Below are positions 17,188 through 25,870 of a stretch of DNA of 64,000 nt, one piece after another. Source of the stretch: Phascolarctobacterium sp. (GTDB lineage Bacteria > Bacillota > Negativicutes > Acidaminococcales > Acidaminococcaceae); NCBI GenBank assembly GCA_030540395.1, contig JAUNWI010000003.1, positions 1 through 64,000 on the forward strand, in the 5' to 3' direction. Positions within the stretch are counted from its first letter, which is position 1. Each line of letters begins with the position of its first letter. Made by a program: the position numbers and the translations under genes. The notes beneath the pieces are model-generated. The model saw only the letters and a program-made list of their open reading frames with translations, searched no databases and was not told the origin of the DNA.

Positions 17188-17610
17188 ATGATAACCATTC
17201 GAGATAAAGTACGCTTTGTAGAAACCGATATGATGGGCGTTGTACACCACGCCAACTACCTGCGCTGGTTCGAAATGGGGCGTGTCGCCTACCTGCGTGC
17301 CTGTGGCATCACCTTAGGCGAGCTCATGGACGCCGGCGTAGTCTTCCCTATCACCGAGGTAAAGGCGACCTATAAAAACTCCTGTACCTTTGACGATGAT
17401 TTCGAAGTGCAGGTACGGATGAGCGCTTTTAACAAGGCCAAGATGGAATTTACTTATAAAGTCATCCGTTTGCGAGACGGTGCAGTGGCTGTGGAAGGTC
17501 ACACCCGCAACGTGTTTACGGATAAAGAGGGGCGCATCATTCGCTTGGAGCCCCGTTGGTTTGATAAAATTCAGAAGGTATATGCAGCCGAAAAAGCTGC
17601 GGAGGAGTGA
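17188..17610 (+). CDS. Acyl-CoA thioesterase, YbgC/4HBT hot-dog family, 140 aa
   Basis: A small cytoplasmic hot-dog fold enzyme that hydrolyses acyl-CoA thioesters. The signature ETDMMGVVHHANYLRWFE at 12-29 contains the catalytic Asp14 and the histidine pair 20/21. Length is typical for YbgC. The ribosome binding site GAAAGGA is about 9 bases before the ATG. Its stop codon is immediately followed by the SD and start of the CofE-like gene (4 bases apart), so the two should be coupled. The natural acyl substrate is unknown. Confidence 0.9.
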   Translation: MITIRDKVRFVETDMMGVVHHANYLRWFEMGRVAYLRACGITLGELMDAGVVFPITEVKATYKNSCTFDDDFEVQVRMSAFNKAKMEFTYKVIRLRDGAVAVEGHTRNVFTDKEGRIIRLEPRWFDKIQKVYAAEKAAEE

Positions 17611-17614
17611 GAGT

Positions 17615-18259
17615 ATGGAAAAGTATGAAATTGTACCCGTGCCTACCAGAATTTTGACCCACCACGATGATATTTGTGATGCGATTTTGGAATTTGGCAA
17701 GGATAAAATCGGCCCCAATGATGTTGTGTGTGCAGCCGAAAGCGTGGTAGCCATCACCCAAGGCCGTGCCATGCGCTGCGAAGAATTTCATCCTGGCTTT
17801 TTAGCCAAAACCTTGAGTCATCTGTTCCCGTCCAAAGGCAGCATCTCCAGCTGGTACAGCATGCAGGCCCTGATTGACGCGGAAGGCGGTATGCGCGTTT
17901 TGTATGCTGTTATTTGCGGCTTTGCCGCTAAATGCGTTGGCATCAGCGGCACCTTTTATCGTCTGGCCGGCGAACAGGCCCGTTTAATCGACGATATTAC
18001 TGGCACCATGCCCCCCTATGACAAGCATGTAGTTTACGGTCCTGCAAATCCGGCTAAGGTAGCCGAAGAGATCACTAAAGCCTGCGGCTGCTATGGCGCT
18101 GCAATTGCGGACGTCAACGACTTGAAGCGCAGTGCTGTGTTGGGCGTTTCCAAGGGTGTGGATGCGGACAAGGTTGCCGAAATCCTCATTGATAACCCCT
18201 TTGGCAATGGCAGCGAAAAGACCCCCATCTGTATCATCAAAAATTATCATCGGGCATAA
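17615..18259 (+). CDS. CofE-like (F420-0:gamma-glutamyl ligase family) protein, 214 aa
   Basis: The start at 17615 follows GGAGGAGTGAG; an upstream in-frame start lies inside the thioesterase gene and is less likely. Family features are EIVPVPTRILTHHDDI, GPNDVVCAAESVVAITQGRA near residues 38-57, GISGTFYRLAG and DNPFGNG. CofE adds glutamate to coenzyme F420-0, but no other F420 gene is in this window and Negativicutes are not known F420 makers, so the real substrate is probably something else (inference). It lies between a thioesterase and an anchored protein of unknown function in one short operon. Confidence 0.8.
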   Translation: MEKYEIVPVPTRILTHHDDICDAILEFGKDKIGPNDVVCAAESVVAITQGRAMRCEEFHPGFLAKTLSHLFPSKGSISSWYSMQALIDAEGGMRVLYAVICGFAAKCVGISGTFYRLAGEQARLIDDITGTMPPYDKHVVYGPANPAKVAEEITKACGCYGAAIADVNDLKRSAVLGVSKGVDADKVAEILIDNPFGNGSEKTPICIIKNYHRA

Positions 18260-18271
18260 GGAGGAAGCAAA

Positions 18272-18799
18272 ATGTTAGTTACTATTCTTGGAATTCTTGT
18301 GGCCCTGGTAATTTTGGGCTGTGCTGTGGTTGCTTTATATATCGCTATGCAGGGCGATGCCGAAATGCGCCTGCTAACTAAAAAGCGTACCGAAGCGATA
18401 AAGGTCAGCGAGCAAGGCAACAGGCTGGACTTTCAATTGGAGGTTCCCTTTGACAATATTGGCAAGCAGGAGGGCACCATTCTAGACACTTACATGCGTA
18501 TTTATCTGCCTCAGGAGCAATATGAGGATGTGCTGCTGCGTGGCAAGGTAAATCTTGAAGGCGTGCTCCGTGACGATGATTACTTTGAAGCGCTGCTCGT
18601 ACCCGCTGGCACTGGCAAAAAGCTGGTATTGCGCTTCGAGGCCTATGCAAAGAATGGCAAAACACTTAAGGAAGCCTTGGGCAATGTGCCTGATGTGGAC
18701 GTGGCACTATTTGCCGACTGCCGCGGCAGACGAGAGCTGTACACTGTGAAGGAATACTTCACCTTGACTGCTGAAGAAATGCGTGCTCTGGTAAAATAA
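18272..18799 (+). CDS. Membrane-anchored protein of unknown function, 175 aa
   Basis: I do not recognise this family. An N-terminal membrane helix spans residues about 3-26 (LVTILGILVALVILGCAVVALYIA), leaving about 145 residues outside or inside the membrane. The rest is predicted mixed alpha/beta without repeats; EVPFDNIGKQEGTILDTYMRIYLP suggests a beta-sandwich domain. An AAGGAGG stands before the ATG, 12 bases after the CofE-like gene. A terminator follows at 18805-18838, so it closes the three-gene operon. Confidence 0.75.
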   Translation: MLVTILGILVALVILGCAVVALYIAMQGDAEMRLLTKKRTEAIKVSEQGNRLDFQLEVPFDNIGKQEGTILDTYMRIYLPQEQYEDVLLRGKVNLEGVLRDDDYFEALLVPAGTGKKLVLRFEAYAKNGKTLKEALGNVPDVDVALFADCRGRRELYTVKEYFTLTAEEMRALVK

Positions 18800-18804
18800 A
18801 AATT

Positions 18805-18838
18805 AGCTCATCTCCAAACGCGGAGATGAGCTTTTTTA
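18805..18838 (+). terminator. Terminator of the thioesterase/CofE-like operon
   Basis: AGCTCATCTCC pairs with GGAGATGAGCT (loop about 6 bases) and is followed by TTTTTATT, 6 bases after the stop codon of the anchored protein. Confidence 0.92.
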
Positions 18839-18919
18839 TTGGATGATATTTAGGTTATAAGCATAACGTTGTACATTTAAAAAGCACAAAAGTAGTAAAT
18901 ATTTATCCTACCTAAAACG

Positions 18920-19165
18920 CTATAGGGAGATGCGTTTGCTGCTCAAAACCTCCTGACCATTTTCCGCAGTATCCACATACCAAAAATCGTTAGGCATGGG
19001 ACAGGTCACCTGTATCGCATCTGCTGAAACAAGATGGCCCGACGCAGCAATATTGGCCTTTGCTCCGGAATAGGGGTCATGGTGCCAAATGTTATAGTGG
19101 TAACCACTTTTTTCTAAATCGCTGCAGAAAGCAATCGTCTGCAGTTCTCGGGGCATTGATTTCAA
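18920..19165 (-). CDS. Possible small ORF or in-frame remnant after the solute-binding gene, up to 81 codons
   Basis: The frame directly continues the preceding solute-binding gene beyond its TGA at 19175-19177 and stays open for 85 codons. The only start candidates are TTG at 19163-19165 and an internal ATG; neither has a ribosome binding site. The text (for example YHYNIWHHDPYSGAKANIAA) looks protein-like, but I do not recognise it. It may be the tail of a longer ancestral protein cut by the stop codon, or chance. Confidence 0.3.
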   Translation of the reverse strand: MKSMPRELQTIAFCSDLEKSGYHYNIWHHDPYSGAKANIAASGHLVSADAIQVTCPMPNDFWYVDTAENGQEVLSSKRISL

Positions 19166-19174
19166 TATACAAAG

Positions 19175-20265
19175 TCAGTTTTTAGAGTCTTGCTGCTCCT
19201 GCAGCTTTCTAGTGAGCTCCTCCACCTGCTTTTCTGCTTGGTGCAGCTTGTTTTCCGTCTTCCTACTGCGCATAGCAAATAGAACCACTACCAAAATCAC
19301 GCACACAGCCAAAAGGGTGATAATGCTCATGGCTAAAAATACCTTGTTTTGCCACAGGAGTCCATGCGTTTTGGCAGCTGTGTTCTTGGCTAGACTTTCT
19401 GGCTTAGCAAAGCTCTTCATGGAAGCGTTCAGAACATCACGCGATACCAAGGTAACAGAACGGTCCAAAATACTGTGCAGCCTTGCGTTATCGTTGCGCA
19501 CGGCTAAGGCAAGGTCCATGGAGCCAGCCAAAGCTTTGCTGTGCAATCCGCTCAGCTCTGGAGAAGCGATAATATGGGCAATACCGTAGCTATTAAAAAT
19601 GGTGCAATCTACATCGCCCCGCTTCACGGCATCCACGCAGGCGCGATCAGATTTGTACTCTTTGATTTGCCAATGAGGGTAATGCTTTTCCAAATAAATA
19701 CGCTTGTTAATTTTAGCGCCTGCCAAAGCAACTGTATGAGCGCATTTTTCGTCAAAATCTTTATCCTTGGACAAAGCGATGACATCACAATTGAACAGGC
19801 TTTGGGTTACTAAAAATCCTCTCTGCTCAGCTTGCTTAGCATCGGCGTACAAGGGAAATATGCAGTCCACCTCACCACGCTGAAGGCAGCAAGCTCAGCC
19901 TCGATGGTGGGATAGGCATAAGGGGCAAACTCCAGCGTTTCATTGGCAAAGCAGGTCCTCGCACGCTCCACATAGGTCGCCAGCGAGCCCACAAGCTCAC
20001 CTGTAGCAGGGTCACGGGCGCAGTTGCCCAGCAAGTTGCTGATATAGGCCATGCGAATTTTACCATGCTTGTGCAGCCACCGCAAGTCGCTAGAGGTGAG
20101 CATTTTTTGCGCTTGGTTGCTGGAAGGGCTTGGCGTCTGATTATCCATAGCCGCACTCTGCGCTTGGGCCATGGTAGCAAAACAGCAGCACAGGCTTAAC
20201 AGTGCAACAACAAAATACCCACACACAATGTGCCAGCCAAAAGAACGAGCTATTCTTGCCTGCAT
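19175..20265 (-). pseudogene. Membrane-anchored solute-binding (SBP family 3) protein, frameshifted
   Basis: Two frames (20265-19810 and 19870-19175) form one protein of about 360 residues. The start ATG at 20263-20265 follows GGGAGG by 8 bases. It has a signal or anchor helix, then a periplasmic-binding-protein fold of family 3 (SSDLRWLHKHGKIRMAYI; LQRGEVDCIFPLYAD; KRGDVDCTIFNSYG), a membrane helix near the C-terminus (VFLAMSIITLLAVCVILVVV) and a short coiled coil. The frames join if one base is restored in the run CC at about 19885-19886 (GCTGCCCTTCAG expected). Proteins with this plan are often sensor inputs, but no kinase or cyclase output domain follows. It may be a truncated sensor (inference). 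Confidence 0.7.
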
Positions 20266-20308
20266 CTTTCGTCCCTCCCGGATTGAAACCATAAAAGCCT
20301 TGCCAACT

Positions 20309-20372
20309 ATGCAGTTATCGTAAAGCTACTGGCTTTAATAAAAGCTCGTCAGCTTTGCTTAAGCAACTGCAT
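20309..20372 (-). promoter_or_regulatory. Structured 5' leader of the solute-binding gene
   Basis: In the 5' leader on the minus strand, outer arms ATGCAGTT and AACTGCAT enclose two hairpins, AAAGCT-GACG-AGCTTT and AAAGC-CAGTA-GCTTT, plus GCTTAAGC. This makes a multi-branched element of 64 bases between the promoter and the ribosome binding site. I could not match it to a known riboswitch class. Confidence 0.5.
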
Positions 20373-20431
20373 ATCAGTTTGGTTTAACTAACAATTTTTT
20401 ACTATGCAAATCACTGTTTTATTTCACTTCT

Positions 20432-20461
20432 ATTATAGCACCTTCCCCTATAAGCACACAA
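20432..20461 (-). promoter_or_regulatory. Promoter of the solute-binding gene
   Basis: Minus-strand TTGTGT (20456-20461) and TATAAT (20432-20437) are 18 bases apart. The predicted leader is about 160 bases long. Confidence 0.7.
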
Positions 20462-20580
20462 GAATGCTTAAGCCAAAATTAATTCTCTATTCAGCATAAA
20501 TCATTAAGTTCACAAAAAACTTACAGAAACATCACTTTTTGCTTCATTGCAGCGGGCTGAAGTAAGAGGGATAAATTTAA

Positions 20581-21216
20581 TTAAATATTTTCTTCTTTCT
20601 CCTCATCAGCAGTATTCTGCTCATAAACTAAATTGCTGTTCTTCCCCTGCAAAAAACAGCTAATTTCCGGCAAATGGTCAATAATATAACGCTGAGCCTT
20701 GGGAGTATAGCGATTAAAAAAGTAGTTCTCGCCATTCTCCCGTACACGTTCCTTAGTAATAATTCCCAGCTCTTGGCCTTTTTCCGTGGCTACCTTATTC
20801 TTCTGCCTGTCCTTGACCTCTAAAAAGCCCTCATGTACCAGCCATTTTCCTAAATCCACAGCAGTTATACTTCGCATGGACTCACGCCCCACTGTGTCAT
20901 TAATGTTTTTGGCAAGTCTCGTAATCAGAATGGAATTGGCAGCCACAGAAATACTTTTAATGTCTTCCCTATCCACGTTAAAGGCCTGTTGTCCCGCTTT
21001 GCCTAAGGTATAAACCTTAAAATTGGTGCTTTGTGTTACCACGTTAAGCAAGTTGCCATATACTGCTATTATCCGCGCAGCATCGGCCAAGGATTGCTTC
21101 ACCGGATGACTGCTGACCACCTCCCAAGTCAGCTCCTCCTCAGCAAAGGGATGCTTGCCAAGGCTCATTCTGTCCAGAACGTTGTAGGTTTTGCGAAGTT
21201 GAATAATGTCAATCAT
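20581..21216 (-). CDS. Protein of unknown function, winged-helix-like C-terminal part, 211 aa
   Basis: I do not recognise the family. The start at 21216 was chosen because GGAGGTG lies upstream; an in-frame start 12 codons earlier has no such site. The C-terminal half (DLGKWLVHEGFLEVKDRQKNKVATEKGQELGI, then RYTPKAQRYIIDHLPEI) resembles the helix-turn-helix or antirepressor-type tails seen in phage-derived regulators, so DNA binding is possible (inference). The C-terminus is acidic. It is a lone gene with its own promoter at 21352-21380. Confidence 0.65.
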   Translation of the reverse strand: MIDIIQLRKTYNVLDRMSLGKHPFAEEELTWEVVSSHPVKQSLADAARIIAVYGNLLNVVTQSTNFKVYTLGKAGQQAFNVDREDIKSISVAANSILITRLAKNINDTVGRESMRSITAVDLGKWLVHEGFLEVKDRQKNKVATEKGQELGIITKERVRENGENYFFNRYTPKAQRYIIDHLPEISCFLQGKNSNLVYEQNTADEEKEENI

Positions 21217-21351
21217 GTCTAAAACACCTCCAGAAAAATAAAAGCAGCACAATTTACCAGAAATCTGATAAAATGTACTGCTGATGCACTAGAAACCTGT
21301 ACCCTCAGAGGCAGCCCGGTGGCTGCGGGGCCATATTATGTTGACGTAATT

Positions 21352-21380
21352 ATTGTAGCACACAATTTGCAAAAGTGCAA
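21352..21380 (-). promoter_or_regulatory. Promoter of the 211-aa unknown gene
   Basis: Minus-strand TTGCAC (21375-21380) and TACAAT (21352-21357) are 17 bases apart. The roughly 130-base leader contains a stable hairpin GCAGCC-ACCG-GGCTGC near 21311-21326. Confidence 0.75.
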
Positions 21381-21411
21381 GTGTTTTCTGATTATTTTGA
21401 ACTAACTTCAC

Positions 21412-21454
21412 AAAATAAAGCTCGAGGTAATCACATTTGAACTACCTCGAGCTT
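21412..21454 (-). terminator. Terminator of the ABC importer operon
   Basis: AAGCTCGAGGTA pairs with TACCTCGAGCTT and is followed on the minus strand by TTATTTTG. It lies 24 bases after the stop codon of the ATPase gene. Confidence 0.85.
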
Positions 21455-21477
21455 AAAAGGTTCAAAAATATTAAATT

Positions 21478-22602
21478 CTATTTTCTCAAACTACCACTAG
21501 CTAGCTTGGTACCAGCATCGCCCATAGAGAAGAGATGATGCTGATCACCCTTAAAGCCAATCTTCACAGGCTGGTTCACAGCAAAATCAACCCCACCAAA
21601 TACTACAGCAGTAAGCATAATGCCATTCATCTCCAAGCGCACTACAGTTTCCATACCACTGGGAAGGGTGCTATAAACCTTAGCCGTAAAATCGCCCTCG
21701 GTTTCACTTAGCAGCACATTTTCCGGACGTACGCCCAAGATGAGTTGGCTACCGCTGGCAATCTCGCTAGTCTCGCCAGCATAAGCAAAATGCAACTGAG
21801 TATCGCCCAGTTTAAGTAAAGACTTTTCCTTCTCAGCCTTTTCCACCACAACAGGAAGCAGATTAATATTGGGACTACCGATAAAATCCGCCACAAAGCT
21901 ATTAGCAGGTTCATGATAAACTGTCAGCGGCGCAGCGTATTGCTGTAGCTGCCCCTGCTTCAAAAGGCAAATTTTCGTGGACAAAGTCATTGCCTCCAGT
22001 TGATCATGGGTTACATAAACAAAGGTAGAGTCCGTTTCCAAATGCAGGCGCTTCAGCTCCGTGCGCATCTCCATGCGCAGCTTGGCATCCAGATTGGACA
22101 AGGGCTCGTCCATAAAAAGCGTTTTAGGGCCTGTCGCCAAGGTTCTAGCAATGGCCACACGCTGCTGCTGTCCACCACTGAGCTCACTGGGATAGCGTCC
22201 GGCGTATTCACCAATCTTCAGCATGTCCATAAGCTCCGCAGCTCTGGCCTTGATTTTTTCCTTCTCCCATTTGAGATTTTCTAAGCCAAAGGTAATATTC
22301 TCATACACCGTCATATGGGGCCACAGGGCATAGTTTTGGAACAAGAAGCCCACACCACGCTTTTCCGGTGGCACATCAATACCCTTTTCAGAAGAGAAAA
22401 CCACTTCATCATTAATAGTAATTTCACCACTTGTAGGAGTCTCAAGGCCTGCAATCATACGCAAAGTAGTGGTTTTGCCACAGCCAGATGGTCCTAGCAG
22501 CGTAATGAAAGAACGATCCTCAATCACTAAATTTAAATTTTCCACAGCAGCACTTTTGCTGCCAAATTTTTTTGTTATATTTTTTAAAACAATTTTAGGC
22601 AT
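21478..22602 (-). CDS. ABC transporter ATPase, FbpC/PotA type, 374 aa
   Basis: The ATP-hydrolysing subunit of an importer. Walker A GPSGCGKT is at 37-44, the signature LSGGQQQR and Walker B FMDEP follow, and residues from about 280 form a TOBE-type regulatory domain (LILGVRPENVLL). Length and domain plan fit the ferric-iron/polyamine/2-aminoethylphosphonate group. It lies 4 bases after the permease gene and closes the three-gene operon. Substrate is inferred only from operon type. Confidence 0.93.
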   Translation of the reverse strand: MPKIVLKNITKKFGSKSAAVENLNLVIEDRSFITLLGPSGCGKTTTLRMIAGLETPTSGEITINDEVVFSSEKGIDVPPEKRGVGFLFQNYALWPHMTVYENITFGLENLKWEKEKIKARAAELMDMLKIGEYAGRYPSELSGGQQQRVAIARTLATGPKTLFMDEPLSNLDAKLRMEMRTELKRLHLETDSTFVYVTHDQLEAMTLSTKICLLKQGQLQQYAAPLTVYHEPANSFVADFIGSPNINLLPVVVEKAEKEKSLLKLGDTQLHFAYAGETSEIASGSQLILGVRPENVLLSETEGDFTAKVYSTLPSGMETVVRLEMNGIMLTAVVFGGVDFAVNQPVKIGFKGDQHHLFSMGDAGTKLASGSLRK

Positions 22603-22606
22603 ATTC

Positions 22607-24397
22607 TCACCCTATTCCTTTATCAATGGACGCACCCGTCAGCTTATTAATAATCCAGTTGGACAGCAACACAACCAGCACAATCAAAAGATTAATGGCG
22701 TTGGCATACTGGTTCCAGCCCTTCTCATTATATTGGAAGAGCATGGTAGTCAGCACTGCTGAGGACGGGGAAATCAACAAAATAAACAGCGACAGCTCAC
22801 GCATACAGGAAATATACGGCAGCAAATAGCCTGAAAGAATACTGGTTTTTTGGATGGGCATAATAATGCGCACCATACGCTTCCACCAAGGAATGCCCAT
22901 GATGATACCGGCTTCTTCAATTTCACCGCCCAGCTGCAGCATGGAGTTGACGCCTGCCTTGGTAGCGAAGGGCAAGTACTTAACCGTGCCAATCAAAACG
23001 AGGACGGAGAAGGTACCATAAAGCGCCGGAATGGGCCCGCGGGGCAGGGCGAACATGGACAAATAAATAGCACCAAAGGCCATGGAAGGAATCAAATAGG
23101 GGAAGAATGTGAGATGGTTCACCGCATTGCTCAGCCAAGTACCCTTCTTGCGCACAATGGCATAACCGGCCAAGATGCCGATGGTACCAGCGAAAAAGGC
23201 GCACAGCACGCTCAGCACTAAGCTGTTGTAGAGGCCGTTATAAATGCTGCGATTACGCAGCACACCGGGCTCGCCATTGGCGATATCCGTAGCCCCCTCA
23301 CCTACCCAAAAGACGGTGCTGAAATTACTCCAGCTGTAGTTACCAGGCTCCACAATAAAGCTTTCTACAGCAAAGGTAATCAAGGGAATTATGGTTACGC
23401 AGGTCAGCAAAAAGCCCAGACCATAGGACAGGGGTGTGCGCAAAGCGCGCAGATTGAACAGGGAAATATTGGAACTCTTGCCTGTAATCGTGGTATAGGA
23501 CTTGCGATTATCCAGCACCTTTTGGTTAATGAGCATAATACCCACGCCGATAAGGATCAAAATCAAAGCCATGAGATAACCGTAGCCGGGGTTCAAGCCC
23601 TGCAGGGTGCGGAATAATTGTGTGGTCAACACGTGATAACGCACCGGCGCTCCCAAAAAGGCGGGTACAGCAAAGGCACTCATAGAACTGGAAAAAGCCA
23701 GTAAAAAGGTAGATAAAATTGCAGGCTTAACCATGGGCAAAGTAATACGCCGCAAAATTTGCCAACGGGTAGCATGCAAAAGCTGGGCTGCCTCCTCTAA
23801 ATTGGCATCCATATTTTTTAAAATACCGCCAATCAAAATATAGGCAAAAGGAGCGTAGTGCAGACCCTGCACAATAGAAATAGGCAGAAATCCATAGGCA
23901 AACCAATTAGGGGTAGGAATGCCTGTGAGCACCGTGAACAACCCAGGTACGCCGCCAACTAACGAATTTCTAAAGAAGTTTAACCAAGCCAATGCCAGAG
24001 TCCAAGAGGGCATGATGTAAGGAACTACAAAAATTGCAGAAAGGAAGCCCTTGAACCTAATATTGGAACGTGTGATAAGCCAAGCCATAGTACCGCCGAA
24101 ACCAATAGCAATAGCACAGGTGGCAAGAGAAATCAGCACCGTGTTCCAAAGTGGCTTGTAAAAAATGGCCATACTATTTTCTCCGTCCAAGAGCACCTTA
24201 CGCCAGTGGTAAAGAGTCCAGTCTCCCGCATGGCTGCCGCGAATGCGCATCACCTCGGAGGTATGAACGGTAAATGTATCCAAAACAATGGATAAAAGGG
24301 GCAGGAATGTAAGCACAATAAGAGCCACAAACAAAAATGCCAAAATCAAATTGTGCGGTTTGCGACAAAACATCCGCACGCGATGCCATAAACTCAT
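22607..24397 (-). CDS. ABC importer permease, fused double MetI domain (FbpB type), 596 aa
   Basis: A membrane protein with about 12 helices in two related halves, each carrying an EAA-type coupling loop: EEAAQLLHATRWQILRRI in the first half and EEAGIIMGIPWWKRMVRI in the second. The fused arrangement is typical of ferric-iron transporters (FbpB/SfuB) and related systems. It follows the binding-protein gene by 84 bases and precedes the ATPase gene by 4 bases. Confidence 0.93.
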   Translation of the reverse strand: MSLWHRVRMFCRKPHNLILAFLFVALIVLTFLPLLSIVLDTFTVHTSEVMRIRGSHAGDWTLYHWRKVLLDGENSMAIFYKPLWNTVLISLATCAIAIGFGGTMAWLITRSNIRFKGFLSAIFVVPYIMPSWTLALAWLNFFRNSLVGGVPGLFTVLTGIPTPNWFAYGFLPISIVQGLHYAPFAYILIGGILKNMDANLEEAAQLLHATRWQILRRITLPMVKPAILSTFLLAFSSSMSAFAVPAFLGAPVRYHVLTTQLFRTLQGLNPGYGYLMALILILIGVGIMLINQKVLDNRKSYTTITGKSSNISLFNLRALRTPLSYGLGFLLTCVTIIPLITFAVESFIVEPGNYSWSNFSTVFWVGEGATDIANGEPGVLRNRSIYNGLYNSLVLSVLCAFFAGTIGILAGYAIVRKKGTWLSNAVNHLTFFPYLIPSMAFGAIYLSMFALPRGPIPALYGTFSVLVLIGTVKYLPFATKAGVNSMLQLGGEIEEAGIIMGIPWWKRMVRIIMPIQKTSILSGYLLPYISCMRELSLFILLISPSSAVLTTMLFQYNEKGWNQYANAINLLIVLVVLLSNWIINKLTGASIDKGIG

Positions 24398-24481
24398 AAT
24401 TTTCCCTCAAAAGCAAAGAAGGGGCGGAGAAGCCCTCCGCCCTCTTGCTTAATTATCCTAATGAAGGCATTTTAGCCATAA

Positions 24482-25654
24482 TTACATAAACTTGGAAATA
24501 AATTCTTCTACCTCAGCACGATGTTCGAAGATGTATTGCGGATCGTCACCAACCAGTACTTTCTGCCATTCAGCCAAGGGCTTGTCACCTTTAGCAACCT
24601 TAATAGTTTCGTTACCGGAATAGGTACCCATATCTTTAGACCAGCTTGCAAAGCCTTCCTTGGTCAGCAAGAATTGTACAAACAGCTTAGCAGCAGCAGG
24701 ATGCTTGGCATCCTTTACCAGCATTACATATTCAGGATAGTAGAAGCCTGCGAACGGAGTTACCTTATCAGCAGTGCCTACTGCCAAATTCTTCTTTTCC
24801 GCATAGCGCAGCTTGGAGTAGTTCAAAAGGCCGATAGCGGTCAGGTTTTGACCCTTTACGCCCACGGACTCGGTCATAGCGGTGTCAGAGGGACCCATAA
24901 CCAGACCATTTTGGAATGCCATCTTAATCCACTCATAGCCAGCATTTTTAGTGGTCAGCTTCAAGGGCTTCTTGTACAGATCCTCATAAGCCTTAGCCAG
25001 CTTATTGGCATTTTCTTCCTTGGTCAGCATGGTCAGGAAGTTTGCATTGATACCCTCCTGCATGGGGCTCTTGAAGAAGAATTTGCCCTTCATATTAGGC
25101 TCGGTGAGCTGCCAAAGATTGTTTACAGGAGCAGACTTGCCATTTTCATTATTATAAACCAGCACCTTGTTCATATAAGCAAATACCAAGGGGCTTTGGT
25201 TAGCTTCAGGAATAACACTCTTAAGGTCGGCAGGCACATAGTTTTGCAGATAACCAGTGGTAATCAATTCGCCATACACACGACCGCTGTCCTGGCAAAT
25301 AACAAGGTCAGTACCCTCAGCCTTGGCCTTAGCCTCGGTGGAAATCTTGTCGATCAGCTCAAAGTCCTTCAGGTTGCTGGCAATAACCTTGATGCCATAT
25401 TTTTTCTCAAAGGCAGCACCGGCTTTAGAAACACGGGAGGTAATAGAATAAACCTTTACACTACCCTCTTTTTTAGCTTGAGCCAGCAAATCCGCCTCTT
25501 TTTCGCTCTTCAGCTGTACAATTTTGCCAGCGCTAGCTTTGGTGTCCTTGGCAGCCTCTTTTTTAGCATCGCCGCCACCGCAGCCTGCGGACAGCATTAC
25601 TACTAAACCCATTGCCAAAGCAGCAGCCAAGCTCTTTTTCCAAGTCTTCTTCAT
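24482..25654 (-). CDS. ABC importer substrate-binding lipoprotein, Fe(III)-type, 390 aa
   Basis: The start at 25654 follows GAAGGAGGATTTTGTT; a longer in-frame start is not supported. The signal ends in the lipobox LSAGC, so the protein is lipid-anchored at the membrane. The body fits the type 2 periplasmic binding fold used for ferric iron, thiamine and phosphonates (VKVYSITSRVSKAGAAFEKKYGIKV; GTDLVICQDSGRVYGELI; VKDAKHPAAAKLFVQFLL). It is the first gene of the operon and has its own promoter. The ligand, Fe(III) or an organic anion, is not decided. Confidence 0.9.
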   Translation of the reverse strand: MKKTWKKSLAAALAMGLVVMLSAGCGGGDAKKEAAKDTKASAGKIVQLKSEKEADLLAQAKKEGSVKVYSITSRVSKAGAAFEKKYGIKVIASNLKDFELIDKISTEAKAKAEGTDLVICQDSGRVYGELITTGYLQNYVPADLKSVIPEANQSPLVFAYMNKVLVYNNENGKSAPVNNLWQLTEPNMKGKFFFKSPMQEGINANFLTMLTKEENANKLAKAYEDLYKKPLKLTTKNAGYEWIKMAFQNGLVMGPSDTAMTESVGVKGQNLTAIGLLNYSKLRYAEKKNLAVGTADKVTPFAGFYYPEYVMLVKDAKHPAAAKLFVQFLLTKEGFASWSKDMGTYSGNETIKVAKGDKPLAEWQKVLVGDDPQYIFEHRAEVEEFISKFM

Positions 25655-25747
25655 AACAAAATCCTCCTTCAACTCTGTGCCCTCCTTTAGCGAGCCAAAT
25701 TTGTTTACGCTAAAAAACGGGCCTTCCGTTAAAACACTCCGTGTAAT

Positions 25748-25776
25748 ATTATATACCCAGTTTACTGTTAAAACAA
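25748..25776 (-). promoter_or_regulatory. Promoter of the ABC importer operon
   Basis: Minus-strand TTGTTT (25771-25776) and TATAAT (25748-25753) are 17 bases apart. The leader contains two inverted repeats, AACGG/CCGTT near 25716-25730 and TTTAGCG/CGCTAAA near 25686-25713, of unknown meaning. Confidence 0.78.
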
Positions 25777-25826
25777 TGCTTTTAAAGCAGGCCAGAGCAA
25801 ATTTTCAGACAGTACAAATTACGCAC

Positions 25827-25857
25827 AAAAAAAGGCACCCCGCGAAAGAGTGCCTTT
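25827..25857 (-). terminator. Terminator after the first C_GCAxxG_C_C gene
   Basis: On the minus strand AAAGGCACTC pairs with GGGTGCCTTT and is followed by a run of T. It lies 14 bases after the stop codon. Confidence 0.88.
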
Positions 25858-25870
25858 GTTTCATAGTCCC

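Noticed and set aside
24521..25606. 361-codon plus-strand frame opposite the binding-protein gene
   Set aside because: The minus-strand frame has lipobox, start site and family text; the plus frame is its shadow.
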